DNA of 25,885 bases, taken from NCBI GenBank assembly GCA_016191305.1, contig JACPOX010000064.1, forward strand, positions 1 through 25,885. The letters run 5' to 3'. This DNA comes from Legionella longbeachae (GTDB lineage: Bacteria; Pseudomonadota; Gammaproteobacteria; Legionellales; Legionellaceae). This document shows, piece after piece, positions 7,846-15,441 of the stretch (position 1 is the stretch's first letter; each line of letters opens with the position of its first letter). The notes beneath the pieces are model-generated. The model made no database searches. It was given only the letters and a program-made list of their open reading frames with translations, and was not told where the DNA came from. A program made the translations under genes and the position numbers.

Positions 7846-9507
7846 TTATTTTTTAAAAGATCTATCAATTTCCCCTTCAACTGCTTTTTTAAATCCACTT
7901 TCTTTAATTGTTTTAAGATCACCTTTAGCTTGCCTAAACGCTTCAGTATGTTTTTTTTCACTTTTATTTTTAGTATCTTCGCTTTGACCATTATGCTTAT
8001 TTTTATACTCGTCAACCTTTTCTTCTAATTGATTCAAAGTCTTATAGTATCGGCTACTACCAGAACGATGTAGTGCTTTCCCCTTCCCTACATTATCTAT
8101 ATCTTTATAAATAATATCCCTCCTAGCCTTAGTAATAAACTTTAGTAGTTCCTTCTCTGTAGTGGAATCTTCAATATTCCTAAGTAGCTCTGTTGCATGC
8201 TCGACCCGTTTAGGATCCTTTCGCCATAAAGTGAATGTATTCGTATATTTGTTGATAGTATTTTTTAATTCTGTTTTCAACTTGCTAAATTCTAATTCTT
8301 CTTGTTTTATAAGAGTATTAATCTCATTGATTTTTGATTTGGCACTTTGCAGTGAAATTCGATCATTAGGTTTTTCTTTAATCAAATCCTTGATTAAAGA
8401 TTCTAGTAATTTACCTGGATTCGTTTTAAATATCTTATCTTCAAACTTTATATATGAAGAATCCATGATATATCCCAATACTTCATTACCACATTTTGTT
8501 AAATATTGATATAAATTCTTTCCAAACATGAAGGCATGCACGTTATCAGATGAAAATAGTTTATCTCTCATTTTATAGAATTCTGGCGGATTCATGTATT
8601 GTGTTCTAACGAAAGATCCACCTGTGTCGATTATAATTTCATTGTAGTTTATATGGTCATTTTCGTCACAAAAAACAAGAGACTTAGTATCTGCAAGCAT
8701 TAGCTTGTCATGTTCATCAACTAACCAATTGGTATTTTTCATATCGGGAAAAGCACAGCCGTCGTTGCCAATCCCAATTAAACAACTAAGCATTTGATCG
8801 TAAAGCTTGACTGCTGATTCTATATGTTTCTTCTTTTTAAGTGTGTTCTGAGCCATTAAATCACCACCAGCACAAAACTCAGTAATTAAAATGGTTCGAG
8901 TCATCTCATTTGTAGTTCCTTGCCTTTCAGCCAATATAGGCGTCAAATTATCTTTAAGTGATTGATCCCTAAGCTTTACTACAGGCGCTTTGGGCATACC
9001 CATACGATTTTCAACTTTTAAAACATAAGGAGTACTGTTATCATTTGGTGTTATTTTAAAGTTTTTTGAATTGCCGCCACCTAAAAATGAAATACTATTA
9101 TTCTGTAAAAAACTTTCAAAATCCTTGTTATTTTCCGGTGCATATAATTGGGCTAACTCTTCTTTACTAAAACGCCGCCCCTTCGATAATATCACAATAA
9201 GTTTATTAACTTTTTCTGGCTCCATATTGGCCAGGATTTCTGAGAAACTATTTGTTTTTGGAGAACCCTTGTCTAATATGCCGTATAAACTAGGAATACC
9301 CAATGTTTCAAACTCCTTTTTTATACTTAAAAACAGTTTTACCTGTATTTCATTCGAAAAATCCGAGCACTTACTCACATATTTATCACTGTATTTATTC
9401 TCAATATCTTGTTTGTATCTCAGAATGGATTTTAGTTTTTCAATACTATCTTGTTTATTTCGAGTTTTATTATAAGCAATAATTAATTGATTAAGATGAT
9501 TGAACAT
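7846..9507 (-). CDS. Divergent protein kinase, probable effector
   Basis: A 553-residue protein, counted from ATG 9507 (TTG at 9522 is an alternative start). The centre is a eukaryote-like kinase domain. It has a glycine-rich FLGGGNSKNF loop (about 141-150), PYVLKVE with the ATP-binding lysine (about 164), hinge-region ITEFCAGGDLM, catalytic loop FPDMKNTN (Asp255, Lys257, Asn260), metal-binding LADTKS (Asp273) and NPPEF (about 306-310) in the APE position. The His-Arg of HRD is replaced by Phe-Pro, and DFG by DTK. All residues needed for catalysis are still present, so activity is plausible. A non-kinase N-terminal helical region (1-130) and a charged coiled-coil tail (400-553) flank it. Legionella LegK effectors are the nearest concept, but I cannot place it in one subgroup. 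It lies just downstream of an ankyrin gene and is probably cotranscribed with it. Confidence 0.8.
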   Translation of the reverse strand: MFNHLNQLIIAYNKTRNKQDSIEKLKSILRYKQDIENKYSDKYVSKCSDFSNEIQVKLFLSIKKEFETLGIPSLYGILDKGSPKTNSFSEILANMEPEKVNKLIVILSKGRRFSKEELAQLYAPENNKDFESFLQNNSISFLGGGNSKNFKITPNDNSTPYVLKVENRMGMPKAPVVKLRDQSLKDNLTPILAERQGTTNEMTRTILITEFCAGGDLMAQNTLKKKKHIESAVKLYDQMLSCLIGIGNDGCAFPDMKNTNWLVDEHDKLMLADTKSLVFCDENDHINYNEIIIDTGGSFVRTQYMNPPEFYKMRDKLFSSDNVHAFMFGKNLYQYLTKCGNEVLGYIMDSSYIKFEDKIFKTNPGKLLESLIKDLIKEKPNDRISLQSAKSKINEINTLIKQEELEFSKLKTELKNTINKYTNTFTLWRKDPKRVEHATELLRNIEDSTTEKELLKFITKARRDIIYKDIDNVGKGKALHRSGSSRYYKTLNQLEEKVDEYKNKHNGQSEDTKNKSEKKHTEAFRQAKGDLKTIKESGFKKAVEGEIDRSFKK

Positions 9508-9540
9508 ACAGAATAAGCTCAATGGGGCTCTCGCTAGGAT

Positions 9541-10671
9541 TCAAGAGCCAAATTTAAGATTATAAGAATTTTGTTCATAATCAAGAGGCTTTTTACCTTG
9601 GTTGTCAGGCTGATTAAGAAGTGCATTATCAAGGTTATTGATTATCCATTGAACAATGGCTTGATTCTGAGAAATAACTGCATAATGTAGAATGTTCTTA
9701 TTTTCATAGTCGCTTAGTGTTATATCGGCGCCATGTTGAATAAGAATTTCCAGGGCTTCCTGATTTTCTGCGATAGCGGCCCAAAGAAGAGGAGTTTTTC
9801 TTTCACTATCTTGGCAATTAATATTCGATGTTGCGCGACAACACGATTGTATGATCGTTGAGTTCCCATAACGAGCCGCGTAATGCAAAGGTATTCGATT
9901 TTGCCCATCGCCTAAACTTGATACTCCCTCGATTGCTAACAATACATCTACCACTTGAGGCTGATTATTTAAGATGGCTGTATGGATAGGATAAAGCGAT
10001 GCTTTATTCTTAACAAAAGCCAGCTTTTCATTTTTTTGTAGTACTTCAGAAAGAATAGGTACAAATCCTTGTTCTGCCATGTGATGTAATGCGGTATTAC
10101 CGTCACAATCATGTACCAACAGCAGATGAGGTGCAATGGCTAATAGAGTTCTAAAAATTGTTTCTTTCTTTTTGATTAGAGCTTTTTCATGAAGAATAGG
10201 AAGAAATAAAGCGCTATGTAGAGGGTATTGTTTTCGAGAGTTTGGAATGTCAACACTGGCTCCTTTGGCAAGTAAGGCCTTAACTGTAAATAGATAGCCT
10301 TGTATTGCAGCCTTATGCAACGCGGTCATCCCATAAGCATCCGTTTCATTGAGAATATTTTTTGTAAGATCAGATTGATTGGCGATGAAGTGATCGTACC
10401 CTTGTATTGCTGCATAATGTATTGGGGTGCAATCATCAAAATACGTTATTTTAGAAGCAAGATTATTAGGCAAATGAACCAAAAAGTTATCTAAGTAGTT
10501 TGATGCTAATTCATAATATTGACTATATCGAGTTTTTGAATCGCCTTGAAAACAAATGTCTTGAGAAACATGTGCTTGACACCAACTTTCCAAGGTCGAT
10601 AATTGTGATTCATTCTCGAATGAGGGTGATAATTCTAATTCTTTGCATAGCGTATTGAATGTAATGCTCAT
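9541..10671 (-). CDS. Ankyrin-repeat protein (376 residues)
   Basis: After an N-terminal stretch of about 75 residues (MSITFNTLCKELELSPSF...) there are about eight ankyrin repeats: TPIHYAAIQGYDHF, TALHKAAIQGYLFTVKALLAKGASVD, YPLHSALF, TALHHMAEQGFVPILSEVL, YPIHTAILNNQPQVVDVLL, IPLHYAARYGNSTII, TPLLWAAIAENQEALEILIQHGADI and NILHYAVISQNQAIVQWII. ATG at 10671 is chosen. The longer frame opens only with a TTG at 10722. A possible promoter, TTGTTC-16 bp-TATACA, sits just upstream. There is no signal peptide, membrane segment or enzymatic domain, so a protein-binding role is all that can be said. The kinase gene begins 18-34 bp after its stop on the same strand, which suggests an operon and perhaps partner proteins. 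Probable Dot/Icm effector by type (inference). Confidence 0.88.
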   Translation of the reverse strand: MSITFNTLCKELELSPSFENESQLSTLESWCQAHVSQDICFQGDSKTRYSQYYELASNYLDNFLVHLPNNLASKITYFDDCTPIHYAAIQGYDHFIANQSDLTKNILNETDAYGMTALHKAAIQGYLFTVKALLAKGASVDIPNSRKQYPLHSALFLPILHEKALIKKKETIFRTLLAIAPHLLLVHDCDGNTALHHMAEQGFVPILSEVLQKNEKLAFVKNKASLYPIHTAILNNQPQVVDVLLAIEGVSSLGDGQNRIPLHYAARYGNSTIIQSCCRATSNINCQDSERKTPLLWAAIAENQEALEILIQHGADITLSDYENKNILHYAVISQNQAIVQWIINNLDNALLNQPDNQGKKPLDYEQNSYNLKFGS

Positions 10672-10722
10672 AAAATTGATCTCATATAATGTATAAAAAT
10701 AGTATAAGCACGAACAACCCAA

Positions 10723-11064
10723 TTAGCTAGTCTTAGGCTCTTCCAATACAAAATGAGCCTCAAATAAGAAACTGTTTCCAATAAATGAGCCTGAAAAAAG
10801 CGTAAAAGAGGATAAAAAAATGGAGTTTCGGCATTTTGCGATGCCGGTGACGCCCATCCCGAACTCACGTTAATATTAATAGACGCAATGCTTATTTGGG
10901 AAGTTCAGTTCCTGCGGATCGCCTCTTGCTAGCCGACCTAAGTAATTCTCTTTGTTAACCAGATTATTCATAATTTCAGCTGTCAGTCCAAATAATGCTA
11001 TTCATCCAGAAGTATATTGATTAAACTTGCAAATTAATTAGGAGTAATCTAAATAGAGAGAATA
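10723..11064. other. 342-bp gene-free spacer between divergent genes
   Basis: This spacer separates the ankyrin-kinase pair from the small exported-protein gene. It has a short hairpin, CGGCAT-N6-ATGCCG, near 10829-10846, with no adjacent T-run. Nothing else that I can support is visible. A minus-strand open frame across 10668-10868 has no coding character. Confidence 0.5.
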
Positions 11065-11385
11065 ATGAACAGATCAATGCTTGTTATTATCGGGATATTG
11101 TTTAGTCTGATAAACATGCAAAATAGTTATGCTAGTAATTATCGTGTTTGTATGAAATGGGTCATTGGTGCGCTTGGGGTTGAATGTGAGTCAAAATTAG
11201 ATAATACATCTGTAGGTAGTTTGATTTTTTTCGAAAAAATTGCTGATGAAACTTGGCAATATCATTCAACCAATGATAAATATCCCTTTGAAACCATTTT
11301 ACCTGGTCCTGGCTTGGAAGGTCCCACAGTTACAAACTATGGTAGGCTGGCTTGTGAACAGTTCTGTATGAAATATCGTGGATAA
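11065..11385 (+). CDS. Small exported cysteine-containing protein, unknown
   Basis: A 106-residue protein with a clear Sec signal peptide (MNRSMLVIIGILFSLINMQNSYAS, cut near residue 24). The mature part is about 80 residues and has four cysteines (RVCMKW, VECES and ACEQFC). These could form two disulfides in the periplasm or outside the cell. I recognise no family. GAGAG at 11056-11060 lies four bases before ATG. It is followed 75 bp later by an L,D-transpeptidase gene on the same strand, but nothing shows that they work together. Confidence 0.7.
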   Translation: MNRSMLVIIGILFSLINMQNSYASNYRVCMKWVIGALGVECESKLDNTSVGSLIFFEKIADETWQYHSTNDKYPFETILPGPGLEGPTVTNYGRLACEQFCMKYRG

Positions 11386-11460
11386 AACATATACCCCTAT
11401 GAAAAAAGACAGGAATATGGGATAATTATTAACCAATCTTAACAATATTGATATACTTGT

Positions 11461-11949
11461 ATGAAAATTAAAGCAATCTCTTTAGTGCTCTCTATTTTTT
11501 TTCCTTTCGTTTTATTCGCTAGTACTGCGACTTGTCCTTTATCAAACGGAATCAATGTACACACCACAAAGCGAATTTTAAATATTTGTAAAAACGGGGC
11601 TGTAATTAAGACCTTTAACGTTGCTCTCGGAAACAAAGGCATCGGTAAAAAACAAGCAGGTGATAATAAAACTCCCATTGGTTTATACCGATTAGCTCAT
11701 CCAAGGAAATCGAATCAATTTAAAGTATTCATCCCAATTCTCTATCCAACTACAAAGCAAGCAGCTGCTGGATATACAGGTAGAGATGTAGGGATCCATG
11801 GGCCAACTCAGTCTTCTATTTCATTTGGTTGGTTAAACAACTTACCAGGTTCCACACGTGGATGTATTGCTGTTGGCAGAAATAATTATATCGAATATGT
11901 GGCTAATTGGGTAAAAGCCAATCCTGGAACTAAGGTTTTAATTATTTAA
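11461..11949 (+). CDS. L,D-transpeptidase (YkuD family), exported
   Basis: A 162-residue protein with a signal peptide (MKIKAISLVLSIFFPFVLFA) and a single YkuD catalytic domain. The conserved triad region is present: GIHGPTQ with His113 and STRGCIAV with the catalytic Cys135. Upstream, NKTPIGLYRL (70-79) is the usual TP-G-Y/F motif. Such enzymes form 3-3 cross-links in peptidoglycan or attach lipoproteins to it. Lacking LysM or other binding domains, this is a minimal version. No Shine-Dalgarno is visible, and TTAACC-17 bp-TATACT ends only three bases before the ATG. Either another promoter is used or the message has almost no leader. A hairpin terminator follows five bases after the stop codon. 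Confidence 0.92.
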   Translation: MKIKAISLVLSIFFPFVLFASTATCPLSNGINVHTTKRILNICKNGAVIKTFNVALGNKGIGKKQAGDNKTPIGLYRLAHPRKSNQFKVFIPILYPTTKQAAAGYTGRDVGIHGPTQSSISFGWLNNLPGSTRGCIAVGRNNYIEYVANWVKANPGTKVLII

Positions 11950-11953
11950 ATTT

Positions 11954-11984
11954 ATAGGCGAAGTTAAAATCGCCTATTTCTTCC
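11954..11984 (+). terminator. Rho-independent terminator after the L,D-transpeptidase gene
   Basis: The perfect 8-bp stem ATAGGCGA (11954-11961) and TCGCCTAT (11970-11977) has an 8-base loop and is followed by the pyrimidine-rich TTCTTCC. It lies directly after the stop codon. An upstream A-run could make it work on the other strand as well. Confidence 0.7.
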
Positions 11985-12031
11985 TACACAAAAGCCCTCC
12001 TATATTGTAAAAATAAATCTATACTGAACAA

Positions 12032-12060
12032 TTAACAATCTGTCTTTTTTGTTATACAAT
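12032..12060 (+). promoter_or_regulatory. Predicted sigma-70 promoter of the U-box gene
   Basis: TTAACA (12032-12037) and TACAAT (12055-12060) are separated by 17 bp, about 30 bases before ATG 12091. GGGTG at 12079-12083 is a plausible ribosome-binding site. No match to a PmrA-type box was noticed. Confidence 0.5.
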
Positions 12061-12090
12061 ATAATTAAATAATAGACTGGGTGTAAAATT

Positions 12091-13626
12091 ATGGGGCAGA
12101 GTTTTAGCCAAGATAAAGACTTTGAAAATAAAGACATTAATAGAAAAAAATCATCATCAAATATTCAAAAACCACCTGAAATTAATTTTAAATTAGAGCT
12201 GCTTGCAAGTCCTAGCAACCTGTATAACGAAATAGATCATATGATGGATCAATGCTTAAATCTAAATAAAGACAACAAGGACTTCGGCATCTATCTTAAT
12301 TTCATCAAAGACTGGCTCTATGTCAATTATTATGCTTACATCAATGATACTGAACCAGATCAATTTAAGTCAAATTGGGTTAACTATTCTCAGATGGAGC
12401 GTGCACAAGAATGTTTTGAACAAATGGACTACACGGATCAAATGCTTTTTTTGAATAAAGTAGTCGATCACTTAGCTAAAAATACTAAGTATCATGCTTT
12501 TATTCAATTAAGTGAATTTCTTAACGAGAAACTAATTCCGGATTCCAATGCTTATGAAAATTTATTTAGTGATAATGAAAATCGCTATTTCTTTTGTCTT
12601 AATGATCATCTTTTAAAAGTTCTTTCTACCTTTGGTCCAAAATCAATTTCAACCAAAGAAAATGAATTTCTGCCTCTCCAAAGTACAATTAAGAAAGTGA
12701 GAGAAATCATAATGCAGGAAGGAATTCATGGCTTAATTCACGAACGTATATTATTCCATATCCGAGAGAATTCTGAAGTATCTAGCTCCTTTAAGCGTCA
12801 TAGAACTGATGATTCATTAACTCATCTTTTAAATATTCTTACCTTAGACTGTGACAGCTGGAGAGGATCAAACTTAGGATTCGTACCGCTAGAAATGTTA
12901 TGTGATTATTTTCAAACAATTATTCAACCACAAGAATGGGTTAAGGAAATTTGGGTTACAGAAAATCAAGAAGTCCATCGTAATGACCAACAAAATTTAC
13001 CAGTAGATCATAATCTTAATGATCCTAATCTTATTATCGAAAACAATAATCATGAAGATTTATCAAGCACAGAAGATAATGATGAAGTACCAGATATTCC
13101 TCCATTTATTCTTGATCCTAACAATGGGAATATTATTTTATTGGATAATCCACCCCATCCAGAGCAACCCAAACAACCATCGCCTTTAATTGAGCAATCT
13201 TTATTTTCTAAGGTACAACCTGATATTAAGGACATACAAAAGAAAAAAAACCCTGATCAACGTTTCCAAGCATTAGTAACTTGGTTTGATGAAAATGAAC
13301 CCTTCTTTGACAACGATTCAGAATTTCAAAAATCAAAAGAAAAATTAAACAAATTCGAAGAAAAATATAAATGTTCTATCTCCGATACCATTATGGAAGA
13401 TCCTGTTATGATCGAAAGTGGTTTCTGCTACGGACGCTTAGCAATTAAACAATGGTTCAATAATAATAATACTTGCCCTCAATCTCGCAAAATCTGTGAT
13501 CCAAACATTTTGATTACACCGGTAGGAATGTTAGATAAAATCAAAACGGGTCTAGAAAATTTAGAAAAAAAACAAAATACCTTAGCAAATAGACTTCAAG
13601 ATCAGCTTAGCAAAAAAGCGTTCTAA
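12091..13626 (+). CDS. U-box protein (candidate E3 ubiquitin ligase effector) with N-myristoylation-like start
   Basis: A 511-residue protein. The C-terminal U-box, about residues 426-495, reads YKCSISDTIMEDPVMIES, then GFCYGRLAIKQWF, then NNTCPQSRKI and TPVGMLDKI. These are the conserved C-I-IM-DPV, G-Y-R-AI-W, CP and late hydrophobic positions of eukaryotic U-boxes, which recruit E2 enzymes without zinc. Legionella LubX and GobX are U-box effectors. This protein has a different, longer N-terminal part that I do not recognise. Residues 300-345 are acidic and Asn-rich, followed by a proline-rich linker near 350-365. The protein begins MGQSFSQD. Gly2 and Ser6 fit the eukaryotic N-myristoylation rule (M-G-x-x-x-S), so host lipidation is possible. 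No signal peptide is seen. Ubiquitin ligation in the host is an inference from the domain. Confidence 0.88.
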   Translation: MGQSFSQDKDFENKDINRKKSSSNIQKPPEINFKLELLASPSNLYNEIDHMMDQCLNLNKDNKDFGIYLNFIKDWLYVNYYAYINDTEPDQFKSNWVNYSQMERAQECFEQMDYTDQMLFLNKVVDHLAKNTKYHAFIQLSEFLNEKLIPDSNAYENLFSDNENRYFFCLNDHLLKVLSTFGPKSISTKENEFLPLQSTIKKVREIIMQEGIHGLIHERILFHIRENSEVSSSFKRHRTDDSLTHLLNILTLDCDSWRGSNLGFVPLEMLCDYFQTIIQPQEWVKEIWVTENQEVHRNDQQNLPVDHNLNDPNLIIENNNHEDLSSTEDNDEVPDIPPFILDPNNGNIILLDNPPHPEQPKQPSPLIEQSLFSKVQPDIKDIQKKKNPDQRFQALVTWFDENEPFFDNDSEFQKSKEKLNKFEEKYKCSISDTIMEDPVMIESGFCYGRLAIKQWFNNNNTCPQSRKICDPNILITPVGMLDKIKTGLENLEKKQNTLANRLQDQLSKKAF

Positions 13627-13645
13627 GAGAATTTAAAATCGTGAA

Positions 13646-13741
13646 GGCGTGAATCCATTTTCAAAGAAGTATGGAATCACGCCATCTATACAGCGATTGG
13701 GAAATTTCTAACCACCCTCCGTGTTTTCACGGATATCCAAT
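13646..13741 (+). repeat. Hairpins after the U-box gene
   Basis: GGCGTGAATCCAT (13646-13658) pairs with ATGGAATCACGCC (13671-13683) with one mismatch. Next, ATTGG (13696-13700) can pair with CCAAT (13737-13741) around an inner perfect stem, TCCGTG-TTTT-CACGGA (13718-13733). No T-run follows either, so they are not classical terminators. Confidence 0.5.
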
Positions 13742-13769
13742 GATATTTCAAACACTTATAATCGCCCAC

Positions 13770-13791
13770 CTTAATCATATGCTTGATTAAG
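13770..13791 (+). repeat. Perfect 8-bp hairpin
   Basis: CTTAATCA (13770-13777) and TGATTAAG (13784-13791) enclose TATGCT. It abuts the terminator-like structure that begins at 13792. It could be an operator dyad as well as an RNA hairpin. Confidence 0.45.
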
Positions 13792-13847
13792 TGTAACTAG
13801 TCATTTCAGGATTCTCCTTTCAAAGGACATCCATAGTTACATTTTTG
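13792..13847 (+). terminator. Nested hairpin followed by T-run (terminator or attenuator)
   Basis: TGTAACTA (13792-13799) pairs with TAGTTACA (13834-13841). Inside it, GGAT (13809-13812) pairs with ATCC (13829-13832), and TCCTT (13815-13819) pairs with AAGGA (13823-13827) around a TCA loop. TTTTT follows at once. It lies 32 bp before the next start codon, so it could end the U-box transcript or attenuate the downstream gene. Confidence 0.5.
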
Positions 13848-13878
13848 TATTATTTTTTGGTATACGGAGATTAATTGT

Positions 13879-15222
13879 ATGAAATCGAAATTTAAGCGAG
13901 AACTCGAACAATTCTTGGAAAAAGAGCGGATTAGTCGTGAATCTGGAATCATCAATGAGCTTACTTATCGTTTGATAGGTATTAAGTTGGATGAAGAAAA
14001 ATACTCTACGGGTTTCTCTTTAAATGATAGTTGGCGACGCAAAGAGAAGGATTCTGATAAAATCAAATTTTCGATTCCATCAGGGATAAATTTAAAGCAA
14101 CTGTATAAAATTTTAGATTTTTTTAACATTGAACGCGAAAAGTATGAACTCAACTATGATTTAACGCTAAACGATAAATTTAATGTAGAGGCATTTCTCA
14201 TTAAATTTAAACAATGTTTTCAAAATATGAAAGAACTAGAACCTAAAGCTATGGCTAAGTACAAAATAGTATCAGCACCGGTTCTTGAATCTACAGCTAA
14301 AGAAACGCTTAGAAAGTATATTTCTGATGCTTATGAGATTCTCCTGTCTGAAAATTTACAAGAATTAACAGAAGATCGCAGTAGATTAGTTAAATTTATG
14401 ATTCAATTATCTGGTTTGATGGAAAAAATCAATGAATTTCCATTGTTTTATAAAGATGTTTTAAAAGGTGCCGATCGCATTAAAGAGTTTTTAAACATTG
14501 AAGAAATCTCAGATAACAAAACGCTTGTTTCCAAGTTAAAAATGATCATCGAAGGTATTGACTTGTATGCTAAATATCATCGGAATGATTCGGTATTAGC
14601 TAATTTAGCGATGATAAAAGAAACCAATCCCTTCTTAAAACAATATCGTATTTCTACTGAAACATGCGATATTATAGAACACGTTATCTTAAATCTAGCA
14701 GGTGCTAAACAAAATAGCCAAAGCAAGTGTACGATAGATATTGGCAGTGATCGCTCTAGATTAGTTTTAACCTACCACGACATTGATGAAGAAAATACTC
14801 AAAAAGTAATTGATTACATGATAAACCTTGGCGATGAAACAGCTTTTGAAGGTTATGGTAGCAGACGACATGGCCATGTGATGACTGAATCACGTCAAGA
14901 AAAAATGATGATATCTTCTGAACAATCTTTTTCTCTTCCCGTAAAAGTACAAAAAATTGAGAGCCATTCCATTGAGCTGGATGGTAAATTCTTCTATACA
15001 AGTGTCTTTCCAAAAATCAAAGCAGCTATTGCTAAAATGGATGAAGAAAAATTATTATCTCCTTACCAACACCTCTCAATGGAGCTTTTCCCAGAAGAAA
15101 TACAAAAGCTTGGAGTGAGCTTAATGGGTATGTTCAGCAACAATATCGTTGAAGAAGAACCTAACGAGGAAGTAATGAATCAATTAAATTATGCGTTGAA
15201 TAATCATTTTTCTAAAAATTAA
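13879..15222 (+). CDS. Unknown 447-residue protein with glutamate-rich tail, candidate effector
   Basis: I recognise no family. The protein is charged, soluble and largely helical, with no signal peptide or membrane segment. A basic, Lys/Glu-rich N-terminus (MKSKFKRELEQFLEKERISRE) is followed by helical segments. A more beta-like section lies around 285-310 (KCTIDIGSDRSRLVLTYHDID). The last 25 residues include EEEPNEEVMNQLNYALNNHF. A glutamate cluster just before a short polar and hydrophobic tail is like the E-block seen in many Dot/Icm substrates. GGAGA at 13866-13870, eight bases upstream, supports the start. It sits between the U-box gene and the Ku gene on the same strand, but is separated from both by structured spacers, so it is probably its own transcription unit. 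Confidence 0.72.
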   Translation: MKSKFKRELEQFLEKERISRESGIINELTYRLIGIKLDEEKYSTGFSLNDSWRRKEKDSDKIKFSIPSGINLKQLYKILDFFNIEREKYELNYDLTLNDKFNVEAFLIKFKQCFQNMKELEPKAMAKYKIVSAPVLESTAKETLRKYISDAYEILLSENLQELTEDRSRLVKFMIQLSGLMEKINEFPLFYKDVLKGADRIKEFLNIEEISDNKTLVSKLKMIIEGIDLYAKYHRNDSVLANLAMIKETNPFLKQYRISTETCDIIEHVILNLAGAKQNSQSKCTIDIGSDRSRLVLTYHDIDEENTQKVIDYMINLGDETAFEGYGSRRHGHVMTESRQEKMMISSEQSFSLPVKVQKIESHSIELDGKFFYTSVFPKIKAAIAKMDEEKLLSPYQHLSMELFPEEIQKLGVSLMGMFSNNIVEEEPNEEVMNQLNYALNNHFSKN

Positions 15223-15238
15223 ACAACAATTCTAAAAA

Positions 15239-15315
15239 ACGTCATCCTGAGCGAAGCGAAGGGGGCTCTATGCCAAGCCTATTTTAGAGATCCTTCGCCT
15301 CGCTCAGGATGACGT
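15239..15315. repeat. Intergenic palindromic repeat, copy 1
   Basis: ACGTCATCCTGAGCGA-type left arm (15239-15262) and its inverted counterpart ending in CAGGATGACGT (15292-15315) flank a 29-bp centre. It is the most complete of three related copies in the window, and would form a long hairpin that could also end transcription from either side. Confidence 0.8.
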
Positions 15316-15441
15316 ACCTGTGGAGTTACAAAAATATTAATATGTACTAAAATTCCTCATTTACGCTTGAATTGTTCTAATATTATACATACACCTATTG
15401 TTTTATCAAATGTCTTAGCTTGACTTATGGGGAACTTAATA

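Noticed and set aside
10668..10868. A 66-residue minus-strand frame in front of the ankyrin gene.
   Set aside because: It overlaps the start of the ankyrin gene in another frame, and its sequence shows no coding character.
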